Source of the DNA: Mesorhizobium sp. B2-7-1
GTDB taxonomy: Bacteria > Pseudomonadota > Alphaproteobacteria > Rhizobiales > Rhizobiaceae
DNA: 64,000 nt
Assembly (NCBI RefSeq): GCF_006440735.1
Contig: NZ_VFUA01000003.1
Span: 95,435-159,434, forward strand
Reading direction: 5' to 3'
A program made the translations under genes and the position numbers. The notes beneath the pieces are model-generated. The model was not told the DNA's origin and did not search any database. It worked only from the letters and a program-made list of their open reading frames with translations. This document shows positions 36,591 through 46,296 of this stretch, piece after piece (positions within the stretch are counted from its first letter, which is position 1; every line of letters starts with the position of its first letter).

Positions 36591-39500
36591 CCTTCCGCCT
36601 CGTCCTCGCTGGCGCCGCCAGCCGACCATTCGAGCACGCGCGCCAGATGGTCGTAGTCGCCGTCGGCTTCGCCCTCGCGGAAGGGCAGGGCGCGCGACAG
36701 ATAGCCGGTGGTCGGGTCGGCATAGTGGAAGAGCAGCCGCTCCAGCCGCGCCCAGGCTTCCTCGGAGAGATCATTGGCGGTGCGGGGCTTGCGGTTGTAT
36801 TCGAGGATCGATTCCTCGAATACCTCGCCGTTCGGTTTCAGCCGCACGAAGGCAAGCTGCGAGGGCTCGCGGATGCCGAGTTCCTTGAAGGCGCCGCGCC
36901 TGAGCAAGGCGCCCTCCAAAGCCAATTGCGGCGACAAGAGCGTGTGCGCCTGCGCTTTAGAGGGAGAGGAGCCGGTCTTGTAGTCGAGGATATCGGCCAT
37001 GCCGCCGGCAAGCAGGTCGACGCGGTCGGCATAGCCGGAGAGCGTCACGCCGGTACGGCCGACCACCGTCTTCTCGGCGCGCTCCTCGGCATAGCGCCTC
37101 GCGACCGCATCGGCGCGGGTATGCTCCCATTCGATGATGTTTTCGGCGAGCTTTTCGAAACGCGGCCACCAGATAGCCTCGATATCCGGCGGAAGCTTTG
37201 CCTCGGCAAAGCAGACACGGCCGGCTTCGATGAGATTTGCCAGCGCGTTTGGCGCCCTTGGATTCTCCACCCGCCGCGAAAACAGGTGCAGGATCTCGTG
37301 GAACAGCGTGCCGCGCTCGGCCGCACCTGGATCGCGGATCAATGGCTCCAGTGGCGAGAGCCCGAGGATGCGCCGCGCGTAGACCGCGTAGGGGTCGCGG
37401 CGCAAAGTCTCGATCTCGGTGACCGAGAAATGCTGCGGCCGCATGCTGAGCGGCGGCTTGGGCTGCGGGCGTGGGGCAAAATCCTTCTTCTCGCCGGCAT
37501 CGAGCGCGCGCGCCCAGGCAAGCAGCGCGTCGCCGCGTCCGCGCAGTGCTGCCACCGGCTCCTTGCCGATGAAGGTCAGCATGCGCTGCAGCCAGCGCGA
37601 CGGAACCGCCGGCGCGTCGCCGGAGCGGGCCGACCGGGTCAGCACCACTTCGCCGGCGCCCATCGCCATCTGGAAATCATGCGCGGCAAGGCCGATGCGC
37701 CGTTCCGGCGGTTCGAGGTCGATGCCGGTCTTCATCAGCCGCGACATGAAGCGGTCGCTCTCGGGCTTGCGCGGCCAGACCCCTTCATTGAGCCCGCCGA
37801 TGACCAGCGTGTCGACATCTTGCAACCGGGCTTCCAGGGCGCCCCAGATGGCGATGTTGCGGTCGGTGCCCTGCGCCGGCTTCACCGTCTCCGGCGCGAT
37901 CAGCGCCTCCATCACGTCGGGCCATTCCGAAGCGGCGAAGGTGAAGGACGAGGTCGCCGCCACCAGCCCGCGCAGCAGCTCGGCCAGCTTTTCGCCGGCG
38001 TCGCCGGCATAGAGGTCGGCCAGATTGCCATCGGCTGCGCGGCCCAGCTCCTCCAGCGCGACAACGCTGGCGCGCGTCAGCGTCGCGATGTCGGCGTCTT
38101 TCTCGTCGCGCATCGTGGTGAGCGGCAAGAGCGCGTCTGTAAGGCGGCTAAGCATAGCTCGCGCCTGCTCGATGCCGCGGACCGACAGGCGTGAAAACCA
38201 GAAAGGCTGCCTCGTGTCGCCGCTCAGCTCCGCAAGCCGTGTCTCGAAAAGCGCGCCGAGCGATGCGACGTCGGGCCGGCCCGTGCCGCCGCGCAGCGCC
38301 ACCAGTTCGACCAGTTCGGCGGCCTTGCGCACGCTCTGGCGCTCAAGGCCGAGCCCGAGCATCGGATGCTTGAGCAGGGCGAGCAGGCCGACCGGATCGC
38401 CGGGCCGGAATGCCGCGCTCAGCGCGAGCCTGAGCAGGCTGGCGGCCGGCGTGTTGATGAGCGGCGCGCCGCCGGAATCGTCGGCGACGACGCCGAAGCG
38501 CAGAAGCTCGGCCGACACGCGCCGCGCCAGCGCCCGGTCGCCGGTGACGAGCGCCGCGCGCTTGCCAGGGATCTCCACGGCGCGCTTCAACGCGATGGCG
38601 ATTGCCGCCGCCTCGTCGCGCTCGTTCGCCGCCTCCACCAGCGTCACGCCGGCAAGCGCCTGTTCGATGTCATCTGCCGTGAAACGCGGCCGCGTCTCGG
38701 TCCAGTATTCGGTGGTTTCGGCCGGCCGCAGCGCTTCGCCGAGAAGGGCCGCGCGCAACGAAAGCGGCGGCGGCGCGGCGACGATATCCTCGACATCGTG
38801 GCGCAAAATGCCAATGCCGCCGATCAGCTTGGCGAGGCCGTATTGTGGATGGCCGAGTGTTGCCGGACGCGCGCCGGGCGCCGTGATCGCTGCGAATGAT
38901 GCGTCGTCCAGCTCGCGATCGAGCCCGGGCAGGACGACGGCGCCGTTGGGCAGACCGGCGATCATTGCAAGCAGTTCCGCCGTGGCGGGGATGGAGCCGG
39001 TCGAACCGGCGGCGATCACCGGCCCGGCGGGCGGATTGCGCTTCAGCCGCGCCGCTTCCAGCCGGATCAGCGCGCTGCGATGCGCGGCCGGATTGGAGCG
39101 GTTGCGCTCCTTGAGCAATTCCGGCCAGTTGCCGGTGACGATGCCGAGGAAATCGAGCGTCACCTGCCACCATCCGGCGAGGTTACCGGGGACCAGCGTC
39201 GCCAGCTTCGCCCAATCCGTGCCCTCGGTCTCGATCTCGTCCATCAGCCGCGCGAGGTCGCGCGCTAGCCAGATGGCGTCGGCGGCCGAGGTCGGCACGA
39301 CGAACTCCTCGTTGAACCGCTCCCTGACATGCGCCGGCAGGCTTTCCTTCCACGCGCGCACCAGCGGCGCCAGCAAGAGCAGCCGTTCCTGCGCGGCTAT
39401 CGGCGGCGCAAGCTCGATGGCAGGTGCTGCCTCCGCGTCGAAGGCCGCCTCGTCCTCGTCGAACTCGCCGAGCGGCCGCACCGTCGGCAGGATCGCCGAT

Positions 39501-39706
39501 CGTTGACCGAGCATGTCGACGAAAGCGCCGCGCAGCGCCCGCGCCGCGCGGCGTGTCGGCACATAGATGGTGGCGTCGGCAAGCGCCAGCGGGTCGCCGT
39601 CGAAGCGGAAGCCGGGGATCAGCCGGCCGTCGAGCAAAGCCTCCGCCAGCGTCGGCAGGAACGGCGCTCCGGGTGGGATGGAAAAGACGCGGCGCGAGCC
39701 GCTCAT
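36587..39706 (-). CDS. addB: Double-strand break repair protein AddB
   Basis: A 1039-residue protein starting MSGSRRVFSIPPGAPFLPTL, the alphaproteobacterial AddB type. The N-terminal inactivated helicase-like half has no Walker A. The C-terminal nuclease of the RecB family is seen as GYADRVDLLAGGMADILDYKTGSSP followed by LSPQLALEGALL. It is the second nuclease and Chi-scanning partner of AddA. It overlaps by four bases with both the upstream nucleotidyltransferase gene and the downstream addA, so the three are coupled. Confidence 0.95.
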   Translation of the reverse strand: MSGSRRVFSIPPGAPFLPTLAEALLDGRLIPGFRFDGDPLALADATIYVPTRRAARALRGAFVDMLGQRSAILPTVRPLGEFDEDEAAFDAEAAPAIELAPPIAAQERLLLLAPLVRAWKESLPAHVRERFNEEFVVPTSAADAIWLARDLARLMDEIETEGTDWAKLATLVPGNLAGWWQVTLDFLGIVTGNWPELLKERNRSNPAAHRSALIRLEAARLKRNPPAGPVIAAGSTGSIPATAELLAMIAGLPNGAVVLPGLDRELDDASFAAITAPGARPATLGHPQYGLAKLIGGIGILRHDVEDIVAAPPPLSLRAALLGEALRPAETTEYWTETRPRFTADDIEQALAGVTLVEAANERDEAAAIAIALKRAVEIPGKRAALVTGDRALARRVSAELLRFGVVADDSGGAPLINTPAASLLRLALSAAFRPGDPVGLLALLKHPMLGLGLERQSVRKAAELVELVALRGGTGRPDVASLGALFETRLAELSGDTRQPFWFSRLSVRGIEQARAMLSRLTDALLPLTTMRDEKDADIATLTRASVVALEELGRAADGNLADLYAGDAGEKLAELLRGLVAATSSFTFAASEWPDVMEALIAPETVKPAQGTDRNIAIWGALEARLQDVDTLVIGGLNEGVWPRKPESDRFMSRLMKTGIDLEPPERRIGLAAHDFQMAMGAGEVVLTRSARSGDAPAVPSRWLQRMLTFIGKEPVAALRGRGDALLAWARALDAGEKKDFAPRPQPKPPLSMRPQHFSVTEIETLRRDPYAVYARRILGLSPLEPLIRDPGAAERGTLFHEILHLFSRRVENPRAPNALANLIEAGRVCFAEAKLPPDIEAIWWPRFEKLAENIIEWEHTRADAVARRYAEERAEKTVVGRTGVTLSGYADRVDLLAGGMADILDYKTGSSPSKAQAHTLLSPQLALEGALLRRGAFKELGIREPSQLAFVRLKPNGEVFEESILEYNRKPRTANDLSEEAWARLERLLFHYADPTTGYLSRALPFREGEADGDYDHLARVLEWSAGGASEDEAEG

Positions 39707-40440
39707 ATCGCTTTCGCGAGGGCGCCGGCGACCGCCGCTTCGGCCGCCGGAATGGCGTCAGGCGTGCCGACGGTGATCCAGCGTCCGTTCATCTTCATGC
39801 CGAACAGGCGTCCGGCGGCGATCGCCCGGTCGAAATAGAGATTGAGCGAATGCGAGCCGGTGGGAGCATCCTTGAAGATACGCGGATGGATGATCGCGGC
39901 GCCGGCATAGATGAGCCCCGTCGGATCACCCTTCGAGCGCGTAAGCGCGCCGTCCGGCGCCACCAGGAAATCGGTGCCGACGCAATGCCCGGTCGCCGAG
40001 TCGAGATCGGTAAGCATCAGCAGAATATCCATCCTGGCGGCGTCCCATGCAAGGGCAAGGCGCTCGATGCTGGGCTGACCGCTGTCGATCCAGAAGGTAT
40101 CGGCGTTGATGATGTAGAAGGGCTCGTTGCCAAGCAGGGGCAGCGCCTTGACGATGCCGCCCGCCGATTCCAGCAGCGCCTCGCGTTCGTCGGAGATGAC
40201 GATCTGCGGCGCCCTGCGGCCGGCGACATGGGCGACGATCTGCTCGGGCAGGTAGTGCACGTTGACGATCGCCCTGGCGATGCCGGCGGCTTCCAGGCTG
40301 TCCAGTCCCCAGTCGAGCAAGGTCTTGCCGGCGATCTTCACCAGCGGCTTGGGCATCGTATCGGTGATCGGCCGCATGCGCTTGCCGAGCCCGGCCGCCA
40401 GCACCATCGCGGTCGTCGGCGTCGTGGTGGGAGGCTTCAT
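39703..40440 (-). CDS. Sugar-1-phosphate nucleotidyltransferase, probably N-acetylmuramate-1-phosphate uridylyltransferase (MurU-like)
   Basis: A 245-residue protein with the nucleotidyltransferase signature LAAGLGKRMRPITDTMPKPLV (residues 14-34), a metal aspartate in INADTFW and GTPDAIPAAE at the end. Length and neighbours match MurU, which makes UDP-MurNAc from MurNAc-1-phosphate in the cell-wall recycling route that bypasses de novo MurA. The gene just upstream carries an AmgK-like kinase domain, the partner enzyme. A mannose-1-phosphate guanylyltransferase annotation is the usual alternative. Four-base ATGA overlaps join it to both neighbours. Confidence 0.85.
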   Translation of the reverse strand: MKPPTTTPTTAMVLAAGLGKRMRPITDTMPKPLVKIAGKTLLDWGLDSLEAAGIARAIVNVHYLPEQIVAHVAGRRAPQIVISDEREALLESAGGIVKALPLLGNEPFYIINADTFWIDSGQPSIERLALAWDAARMDILLMLTDLDSATGHCVGTDFLVAPDGALTRSKGDPTGLIYAGAAIIHPRIFKDAPTGSHSLNLYFDRAIAAGRLFGMKMNGRWITVGTPDAIPAAEAAVAGALAKAI

Positions 40441-41948
40441 GGGACCCGTTCCTCGAGCAGGCCGTGGGCCATGTAGAAATCTTTCAAATCGGCCAATGCC
40501 GGATGCGCCAGCGCCCGCCTCAGATAGTCGCGGATGCGCGGCAGGTGTTTCAGATAGTAAGGCTTGCCGTCGCGCTTTTCGAGCCGCACGAAGATGCCGA
40601 GGATCTTCGAATTGCGCTGCGCCGCCATGATCGCGTAGGCCTCGGCGAAACTGGCCTCGTCGAAGGTGCCGGCGGCGCGCCGCGCCGCGACATAGGCCGC
40701 CACCGTCCGCCGCTCGATCTCGGGCGAGACGGTGACGCGCGCATCCATGGCCAAAGAGGCGACATCATAGGCGGCAGGCCCGATCAGCGCGTCCTGGACG
40801 TCGACGATGCCGAGCCGGTCGAGACCGGACCGCTCCGCGCGCCAGATGATGTTGGGCGAATGGAAGTCGCGCAGCATCAGCGTGTATTCGCGGCCCGCGA
40901 GGCGGTCGAGAAGGGCGTTCCATACCTGGTGATAGCCTGCCCGCAACGCGTCGTTTGCCGGCTCGCCGGTGATCCAGGGCACATACCAGTCGACCAGCAG
41001 GTCGGCCTCGATCAGCATGGCGTCGCGATCGAAAGGCGGCACCTCGTGGACCACGCCCGGCGCCGCTTCCATGTGCGCGGGCCAGACCTTGCCATGGATC
41101 ATGGCCAGCAGTTCCGCCGCTGCCTCGTAGCGTCCGGCGATGGGCCGGCCGTCGTGACCAAGAAAACCTTCCGAGCCGAGATGTTCGATGAGCAGAAAGC
41201 CCTGGTCGAGGTCCTGGGCATGGATTACCGGTACGCTGACGCCGTTCGCAAGCAGCGCCCGGTCGATGGCGAGGAAGGCGGCGACGGATTGGGCCGTATG
41301 GGCGATCACCGCATAGGGCTTGCCGTCGCGCACCGGCGGCCCGAGCACCAGGCGTGGCGAATTCATCAGCACGCGCGGCGCCTGGCCGGGCAATGAGACG
41401 ATTTCATAAGAGCGGGCGGAGGCATCGCCGACGAAATGGCGGCGGCTGGCTTCGTCCCATCCGGCCGCGGCCAGGAAATCGCGCATCGCCAGCGACCGCG
41501 CCACGCGTTCGAGGACCGGTCCCTGTCCGGACAATCTCGCCACGCGGCTTTCGCCATGTTCGGCCAGATCGACCCACAGCGCGTTTTCCGGCAAGCGCTC
41601 CGCGGCCCGTTCAGGCCATTCGATGAGCGCCGCGCCTTGGCTGAGGGCATCGTCGAGGCCGAGCTCGTCGAGCTCGTCCGGTGAGGAGAGGCGGTAGAGG
41701 TCGAAATGATGCACCGGAACGCGCGTCTCGTAGCTCTGCACCAGCGTGAAGGTCGGGCTAGGCACTTCGAGGCCGGTGTCGTCGGCAAGCGCCCGGATCA
41801 GCGCGCGGGCCAGCGTCGACTTGCCGGCGCCGAGATCGCCTCTCAGCGCGATCGCGTCGCCGGCGCGCAAAGCCATGGCGAGGTCCTCGCCAAGCCTTGC
41901 CGTTGCCGCCTCGTCGGCGAGAAAACGCTCCAGCACCATCCCCGTCAT
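40437..41948 (-). CDS. tsaE: Fusion protein: TsaE (tRNA t6A ATPase) and AmgK-like phosphotransferase
   Basis: A 503-residue two-domain protein. Residues 1-150 are TsaE, with Walker A GDLGAGKS at 37-44 followed by SPTFTLVQSYET, HFDLYRL and IEWPERA. TsaE is the ATPase needed by TsaD-TsaB to make t6A37 in ANN-decoding tRNAs. Residues about 155-503 are an APH/choline-kinase-like domain with LMLRDFHSPNIIW (catalytic D and N) and GIVDVQDALIGP. This resembles AmgK, which phosphorylates MurNAc and GlcNAc at C1. The fusion is known in Rhizobiales. It is coupled by ATGA to the MurU-like gene; the histidine kinase gene lies upstream. Confidence 0.9.
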   Translation of the reverse strand: MTGMVLERFLADEAATARLGEDLAMALRAGDAIALRGDLGAGKSTLARALIRALADDTGLEVPSPTFTLVQSYETRVPVHHFDLYRLSSPDELDELGLDDALSQGAALIEWPERAAERLPENALWVDLAEHGESRVARLSGQGPVLERVARSLAMRDFLAAAGWDEASRRHFVGDASARSYEIVSLPGQAPRVLMNSPRLVLGPPVRDGKPYAVIAHTAQSVAAFLAIDRALLANGVSVPVIHAQDLDQGFLLIEHLGSEGFLGHDGRPIAGRYEAAAELLAMIHGKVWPAHMEAAPGVVHEVPPFDRDAMLIEADLLVDWYVPWITGEPANDALRAGYHQVWNALLDRLAGREYTLMLRDFHSPNIIWRAERSGLDRLGIVDVQDALIGPAAYDVASLAMDARVTVSPEIERRTVAAYVAARRAAGTFDEASFAEAYAIMAAQRNSKILGIFVRLEKRDGKPYYLKHLPRIRDYLRRALAHPALADLKDFYMAHGLLEERVP

Positions 41949-41958
41949 ATAGGCCGCG

Positions 41959-44538
41959 CTACTCGGCCGCGTCGCGGATGCCCGCCGGCGTATCCGGAAT
42001 ACCCGAAGGCTTGTCCGGGAAGGTGCAGATCACCGTGGTGCCCTTGTCCTGGCCGGTCTCGATGCGCACGGTTCCGCCATGCAGTTCGACGAAGCTCTTG
42101 ACGATCGAGAGCCCGAGCCCCGCGCCGCGCCGCCGCCCGCCATTGGCGCGCGGCTCGAAGCGGCGGAAGACTGAGTCCAGCACGTCTGGTGGCATGCCGG
42201 GGCCGTCGTCATGCACCGAGAATTCGACGCTGTCGGCCAGCCGGCGGCAGGTGAGCCGGATCGTGCTCGCCTCCGGCGCATAGTTCGCGGCGTTGCTGAG
42301 CAGGTTGTAGAGGATCTGGCGGATGCGGGTCTCGTCGCCGTGGAAGCTCGCCGGCGCCTCCGCCGCATCGATCTCGAGCTTGATTCGGTGCTCGTCCAGC
42401 CGGTCGGCGACCAGTTCGGCGGCCGCGGCGATGGTCCGGTCGATGTTCATCTCGGAGATGTCGAGCTGCATGATGCCGGCATCGACGGTCGCCAGGTCGA
42501 GGATATCGTTGACGATGGTGAGCAGCACCGATGACGACGAGCCGACATGCTCGACATATTCGCGCTGCTTCGGCGTCAGCGGCCCGGTCGCGGGCAGCGA
42601 CAGAAGCTCGGTGAAGCCGATGATGTTGGTCAGCGGCGAGCGCAGCTCATAGGACACGTGCTGCACGAATTCGTTCTTCAGCTGGTCGGATTTCTCCAGC
42701 GCCTCGTTCCTGTCCTTCAACGCCCGTTCGACATTGACGGTGTCGGTGACGTCGACGAAGGTGATCATCACCTGGCCGTTGGGCAGGTGGATCACCGCGT
42801 AGCTCAGCACCGTGCCGTCGACGAGCTCGACCTGGCCGCGGCGGTCGCGGCGCTCGTCGTCGAAGCCGGTGACCGCGGCGACGAAGCCGCCCCACGGGCT
42901 GTTCGCGGCACGCTGGTTGCACAGGTCGCGGATCGCCGAAACATGGACGTTCGGCTTGACCGCTTCGACCGCCAGCCCCCACAGCGCGACGAAGGCGGGA
43001 TTGGACAGGCGCAGCCGCCCGTCCGGACCGAACACGGCCACCCCCTCCGCCAGATTGTCCAGCGTCTCGCCCTGCACCCGCACGGCGGTCTGGTAGCGGC
43101 TTTCGAGGTCCATCTTCTCGGTCAGGTTCTCGAACACCCAGGTGACGCCGCCCTTCGGCTGCGGATTCGCCACCACGCGGATCGTCTTGCCGTCCGGCAG
43201 GTGCCACCAGTGTTCCTGCGGTTCGACGGCGCGATAGGCGCTGAGCAGGGTTTCCTTCCAGCGCCGCCATTCCGGCTGCTCGGCGATCTTGCCTTCCGAG
43301 CGCAGCCTGTCGAGCAGCAGCGTGTTGGAGGGGGCGCTGAGCAGGAAGCCCGAGTCGAGCCCCCACAGCTTCTGGAAGGCCTGATTGAAGAAGCGCAGCT
43401 TTTCCTCGGTGTCGAAGATCGCCACGGCGGTGTTCAATTGGTCGAGCGTGTCGGCATGGCTGCGCACGGTACGTTCATATTCGGCGCGGATCGCCTCGGC
43501 GGCGCTGGTGTCGCAGGCAAGCCCCGCCGAACCGTCGGCGCCGGCGAAGTCGGTGACCGCGAACATGCGGCGATCGCCTTCGATCACGGTGGAAAGCGTC
43601 TGTTCGAACACCGGGCGCGACTTATGCTGCTCGGCGATCTGCTCGCGAGCCTGACCGCCAAGGAATTCCTTCGCGTCGCGCACGGCGGTGGCCGCGCTTT
43701 CCGCCTCTACCGCCTCTGCATAGGCGCGGTTGACCCATTGCAATCGACCGTCCGCGGCGCGCAGCCACGTCGGCATCTTCAACACGTCGAGCAGACCGAC
43801 CAGGGTGTCGTAGTCGGTGCTGAGCCGCTGGTTCTCGATCTTCAGCCTGGCCTGGCTGCGCAGCGTCTCCGACAGCGACACGAAGCGCACCAAGACATGC
43901 GCCGCGCTCTTGCGGCCATGCACTTCCAGCGGCACGCCGGCCTGCGTTTCGATGACCAGGTCGAAGGCCTTCGCCTGTTCGCGCAGCGCGGCAACCGCGT
44001 GCTCCAGCGCCGCCGCCGAGCGCGGCATCAGCCAGCGGCCGAAGGCGAGGAAGGCGGACCTGTCGTCGGGCGCGCCGCTTTCCAGCGGCAGGCTGCCGAT
44101 GAGCTCGGGCTTCTTGTTGTCCGTGGTCCAGACCACCAGGCGTTGGTCGCGCAGGTTGAGCAGCGCCTCGGAACGCTGCAGCGCAGCGTTGACGTCGGCG
44201 ATGCGGGCCCTGAGCTGGACATTCTGCGAGGCGGTGCGGGTGCGCTCGCGGATCAGGAAGATGGCCGAGACGAGCGCGGCGCCCATGACGCCGACGAACA
44301 TGGCGAGCTGCATGACCTCGACGGTGCTGACGGGCGCTGCGGCCTTTCCCGGAATGCCCGTCTCGGCGTGGGCGGCAAACGCCAGCAGCGGGCCGGCAAG
44401 CGCCGAGGTGGCAAGAAGCGAGGCCAGCCGCAAGCCGGCACGCAAACCGCCGCCGCTCACGGCGGGGCCGGCCTCGTTCGAATCCTCATGGCCGCCGGAA
44501 ACGGCCTTTCCCGCGCGTGGCGGGTAATCCCCCGGCAT
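41959..44538 (-). CDS. Membrane-anchored multi-PAS sensor histidine kinase
   Basis: An 859-residue protein; ATG 44536-44538 follows GAGGAC, and a start 27 codons earlier is less likely. Two hydrophobic segments lie near residues 33-57 and 76-97, followed by a coiled coil. At least three PAS-like units are visible (MPTWLRAADGRLQWVNRAY; VAIFDTEEKLRFFNQAF; VAVFGPDGRLRLSNPAF). HisKA is FVQHVSYELRSPLTNI (His near 627), and the ATPase domain has DDGPGMPP and GAGLGLSIVKSF. No response regulator is adjacent. This gene is conserved between ahcY and tsaE in rhizobia. The signal is unknown, and start-proximal membrane topology is inferred. Confidence 0.9.
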   Translation of the reverse strand: MPGDYPPRAGKAVSGGHEDSNEAGPAVSGGGLRAGLRLASLLATSALAGPLLAFAAHAETGIPGKAAAPVSTVEVMQLAMFVGVMGAALVSAIFLIRERTRTASQNVQLRARIADVNAALQRSEALLNLRDQRLVVWTTDNKKPELIGSLPLESGAPDDRSAFLAFGRWLMPRSAAALEHAVAALREQAKAFDLVIETQAGVPLEVHGRKSAAHVLVRFVSLSETLRSQARLKIENQRLSTDYDTLVGLLDVLKMPTWLRAADGRLQWVNRAYAEAVEAESAATAVRDAKEFLGGQAREQIAEQHKSRPVFEQTLSTVIEGDRRMFAVTDFAGADGSAGLACDTSAAEAIRAEYERTVRSHADTLDQLNTAVAIFDTEEKLRFFNQAFQKLWGLDSGFLLSAPSNTLLLDRLRSEGKIAEQPEWRRWKETLLSAYRAVEPQEHWWHLPDGKTIRVVANPQPKGGVTWVFENLTEKMDLESRYQTAVRVQGETLDNLAEGVAVFGPDGRLRLSNPAFVALWGLAVEAVKPNVHVSAIRDLCNQRAANSPWGGFVAAVTGFDDERRDRRGQVELVDGTVLSYAVIHLPNGQVMITFVDVTDTVNVERALKDRNEALEKSDQLKNEFVQHVSYELRSPLTNIIGFTELLSLPATGPLTPKQREYVEHVGSSSSVLLTIVNDILDLATVDAGIMQLDISEMNIDRTIAAAAELVADRLDEHRIKLEIDAAEAPASFHGDETRIRQILYNLLSNAANYAPEASTIRLTCRRLADSVEFSVHDDGPGMPPDVLDSVFRRFEPRANGGRRRGAGLGLSIVKSFVELHGGTVRIETGQDKGTTVICTFPDKPSGIPDTPAGIRDAAE

Positions 44539-44663
44539 GTCTTGGTCCTCTTCGCCGCTTGAATGCAAGACCGCCCTGAATGCGTCCCCGGCCCAACATG
44601 TCCCCGGACCGCGAATCACAACAATAACGCTTGCCGGAATCGGCGTGAAGAATCATTGGCGCA

Positions 44664-44700
44664 AAAAATAAAGCCGGGCGGAAAGTCAACCACCCGGCTT
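44664..44700 (-). terminator. Intrinsic terminator after ahcY
   Basis: AAGCCGGG (44671-44678) pairs with CCCGGCTT (44693-44700) around a 14-base loop; in the minus direction TATTTTTTG follows. It lies 28 bases after the ahcY stop. Confidence 0.85.
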
Positions 44701-44728
44701 CAATATCTGGTAGATAATTTCACTTTGG

Positions 44729-46129
44729 TTAATAGCGGTAGTGTTCCGGCTTGTACGGACCCTGCGTCGTCACACCGATATAGGCGGCCTGTTCGCCGGA
44801 CAGCTCCGTGAGCTTGGCGCCGAGCTTGTCGAGATGCAGCCGCGCCACCTTCTCGTCGAGGTGCTTGGGCAGCACATAGACCTGGTTCTGATACTGGCCG
44901 TGCTTGGTGAAAAGCTCGATCTGCGCCAGCACCTGGTTGGTGAACGAGGCCGACATGACGAAGCTCGGATGCCCGGTGGCGTTGCCGAGGTTGAGCAGGC
45001 GGCCCTCCGACAGGAGGATCATCCGCTTGCCGTCCGGGAAGGTGATCAGGTCGACCTGCGGCTTGACGTTGGTCCATTTCAGGTTGCGCAGCGAGGCCAC
45101 CTGGATCTCGTTGTCGAAGTGGCCGATATTGCCGACGATCACCATGTCCTTCATCGACCGCATATGGTCGAGCGTGACGACATCCTTGTTGCCGGTGGTG
45201 GTGATGACGATGTCGGCGTTGGGGGCGGCGTCTTCGAGCGTCACCACCTCATAGCCGTCCATCGCCGCCTGCAGCGCGCAGATCGGGTCGACCTCGGTGA
45301 CCTTGACGCGGGCGCCGGCGCCGCGCAGCGAGGCCGACGAGCCCTTGCCGACGTCGCCATAGCCGCAGACCACCGCGACCTTGCCGGCCATCATCGTGTC
45401 GGTGCCGCGGCGGATGCCGTCGACCAGCGATTCCTTGCAGCCGTACTTGTTGTCGAATTTCGACTTGGTGACGGAATCGTTGACGTTGATCGCCGGGAAA
45501 GGCAGCAGGCCCTTCTTCTGCAACTGGTAGAGGCGGTTGACGCCGGTGGTGGTCTCCTCGGTCACGCCGCGGATCGCTTCGCGCTGCTTGGTGAAGAAGC
45601 CGGGCGAGGCCTTCAGGCGCTTCTTGATCTGGGCGAACAGGATCTCTTCCTCCTCGCTGCCGGGATTGGACAGAACGTCCTCGCCGGCCTCGGCGCGCGC
45701 GCCGAGCAGGATGTACATGGTGGCGTCGCCGCCATCGTCCAAGATCATGTTGGAGGTGCCGCCGTCGGTCCACTGGAAGATGCGGTCGGTGTAGGTCCAG
45801 TAGTCCTCGAGCGTCTCGCCCTTGATGGCGAACACCGGGATGCCGGCCTCGGCGATCGCCGCGGCCGCGTGGTCCTGCGTCGAGAAGATGTTGCAGGAGG
45901 CCCAGCGGATGTCGGCGCCCAGTACCTTCAGCGTTTCGATCAGCACTGCCGTCTGGATCGTCATATGCAGCGAGCCGGTGATGCGCGCGCCCTTGAGCGG
46001 CTGCTTGGCGCCGAACTCCTCGCGGCAGGCCATCAGGCCCGGCATTTCGGTTTCGGCGATCTCGATCTCCTTGCGGCCCCAGCCGGCAAGCGAGATGTCG
46101 GCGACCACATAGTCCTTGCTACCCGTCAT
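44729..46129 (-). CDS. ahcY: Adenosylhomocysteinase
   Basis: A 466-residue enzyme starting [20 protein letters not shown]; the 35-codon upstream extension is not conserved. Signatures are [27 protein letters not shown], the NAD loop [18 protein letters not shown], and the C-terminal KPEHYRY. It hydrolyses S-adenosylhomocysteine to adenosine and homocysteine, relieving inhibition of methyltransferases. A perfect inverted repeat 111 bases upstream is a candidate operator. A terminator follows. Confidence 0.98.
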   Translation of the reverse strand: MTGSKDYVVADISLAGWGRKEIEIAETEMPGLMACREEFGAKQPLKGARITGSLHMTIQTAVLIETLKVLGADIRWASCNIFSTQDHAAAAIAEAGIPVFAIKGETLEDYWTYTDRIFQWTDGGTSNMILDDGGDATMYILLGARAEAGEDVLSNPGSEEEEILFAQIKKRLKASPGFFTKQREAIRGVTEETTTGVNRLYQLQKKGLLPFPAINVNDSVTKSKFDNKYGCKESLVDGIRRGTDTMMAGKVAVVCGYGDVGKGSSASLRGAGARVKVTEVDPICALQAAMDGYEVVTLEDAAPNADIVITTTGNKDVVTLDHMRSMKDMVIVGNIGHFDNEIQVASLRNLKWTNVKPQVDLITFPDGKRMILLSEGRLLNLGNATGHPSFVMSASFTNQVLAQIELFTKHGQYQNQVYVLPKHLDEKVARLHLDKLGAKLTELSGEQAAYIGVTTQGPYKPEHYRY

Positions 46130-46239
46130 GGCAGTGCTCCGGTGTGATTTTTTCTCAAAGGCGCGCCGACGCCGGGAGGCGCATGAGAGGGCGCGATTGC
46201 CGGCCTGACTAGCAGATCGGCCGCCGCACGACAATGGGA

Positions 46240-46257
46240 CATAAAGAAATCTTTATG
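46240..46257. promoter_or_regulatory. Candidate operator upstream of ahcY
   Basis: CATAAAGA-AA-TCTTTATG is a perfect eight-base inverted repeat with a two-base spacer, in the gap between the HPr gene and ahcY. It resembles the motif I associate with SAH-responsive ArsR-type regulators (SahR) at methionine-cycle genes of alphaproteobacteria; the attribution is from memory. Confidence 0.55.
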
Positions 46258-46296
46258 CGCGCATGTCTTGGAAGCGCGAAGATGTGAAGCCGGGGA

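Noticed and set aside
33075..36656. A 1193-codon open frame on the plus strand across addA
   Set aside because: It has low-complexity R, Q, A, G-rich sequence with no family motif, while the minus strand encodes a complete AddA with helicase and nuclease motifs. It is a GC-rich shadow frame.
42547..44562. A 671-codon plus-strand frame across the PAS histidine kinase
   Set aside because: Antisense shadow of a gene with clear PAS, HisKA and ATPase motifs.
46130..46239. SAH or SAM riboswitch before ahcY
   Set aside because: I looked for a compact pseudoknot-like pattern and found no convincing stems; the palindrome upstream is better explained as a protein site.
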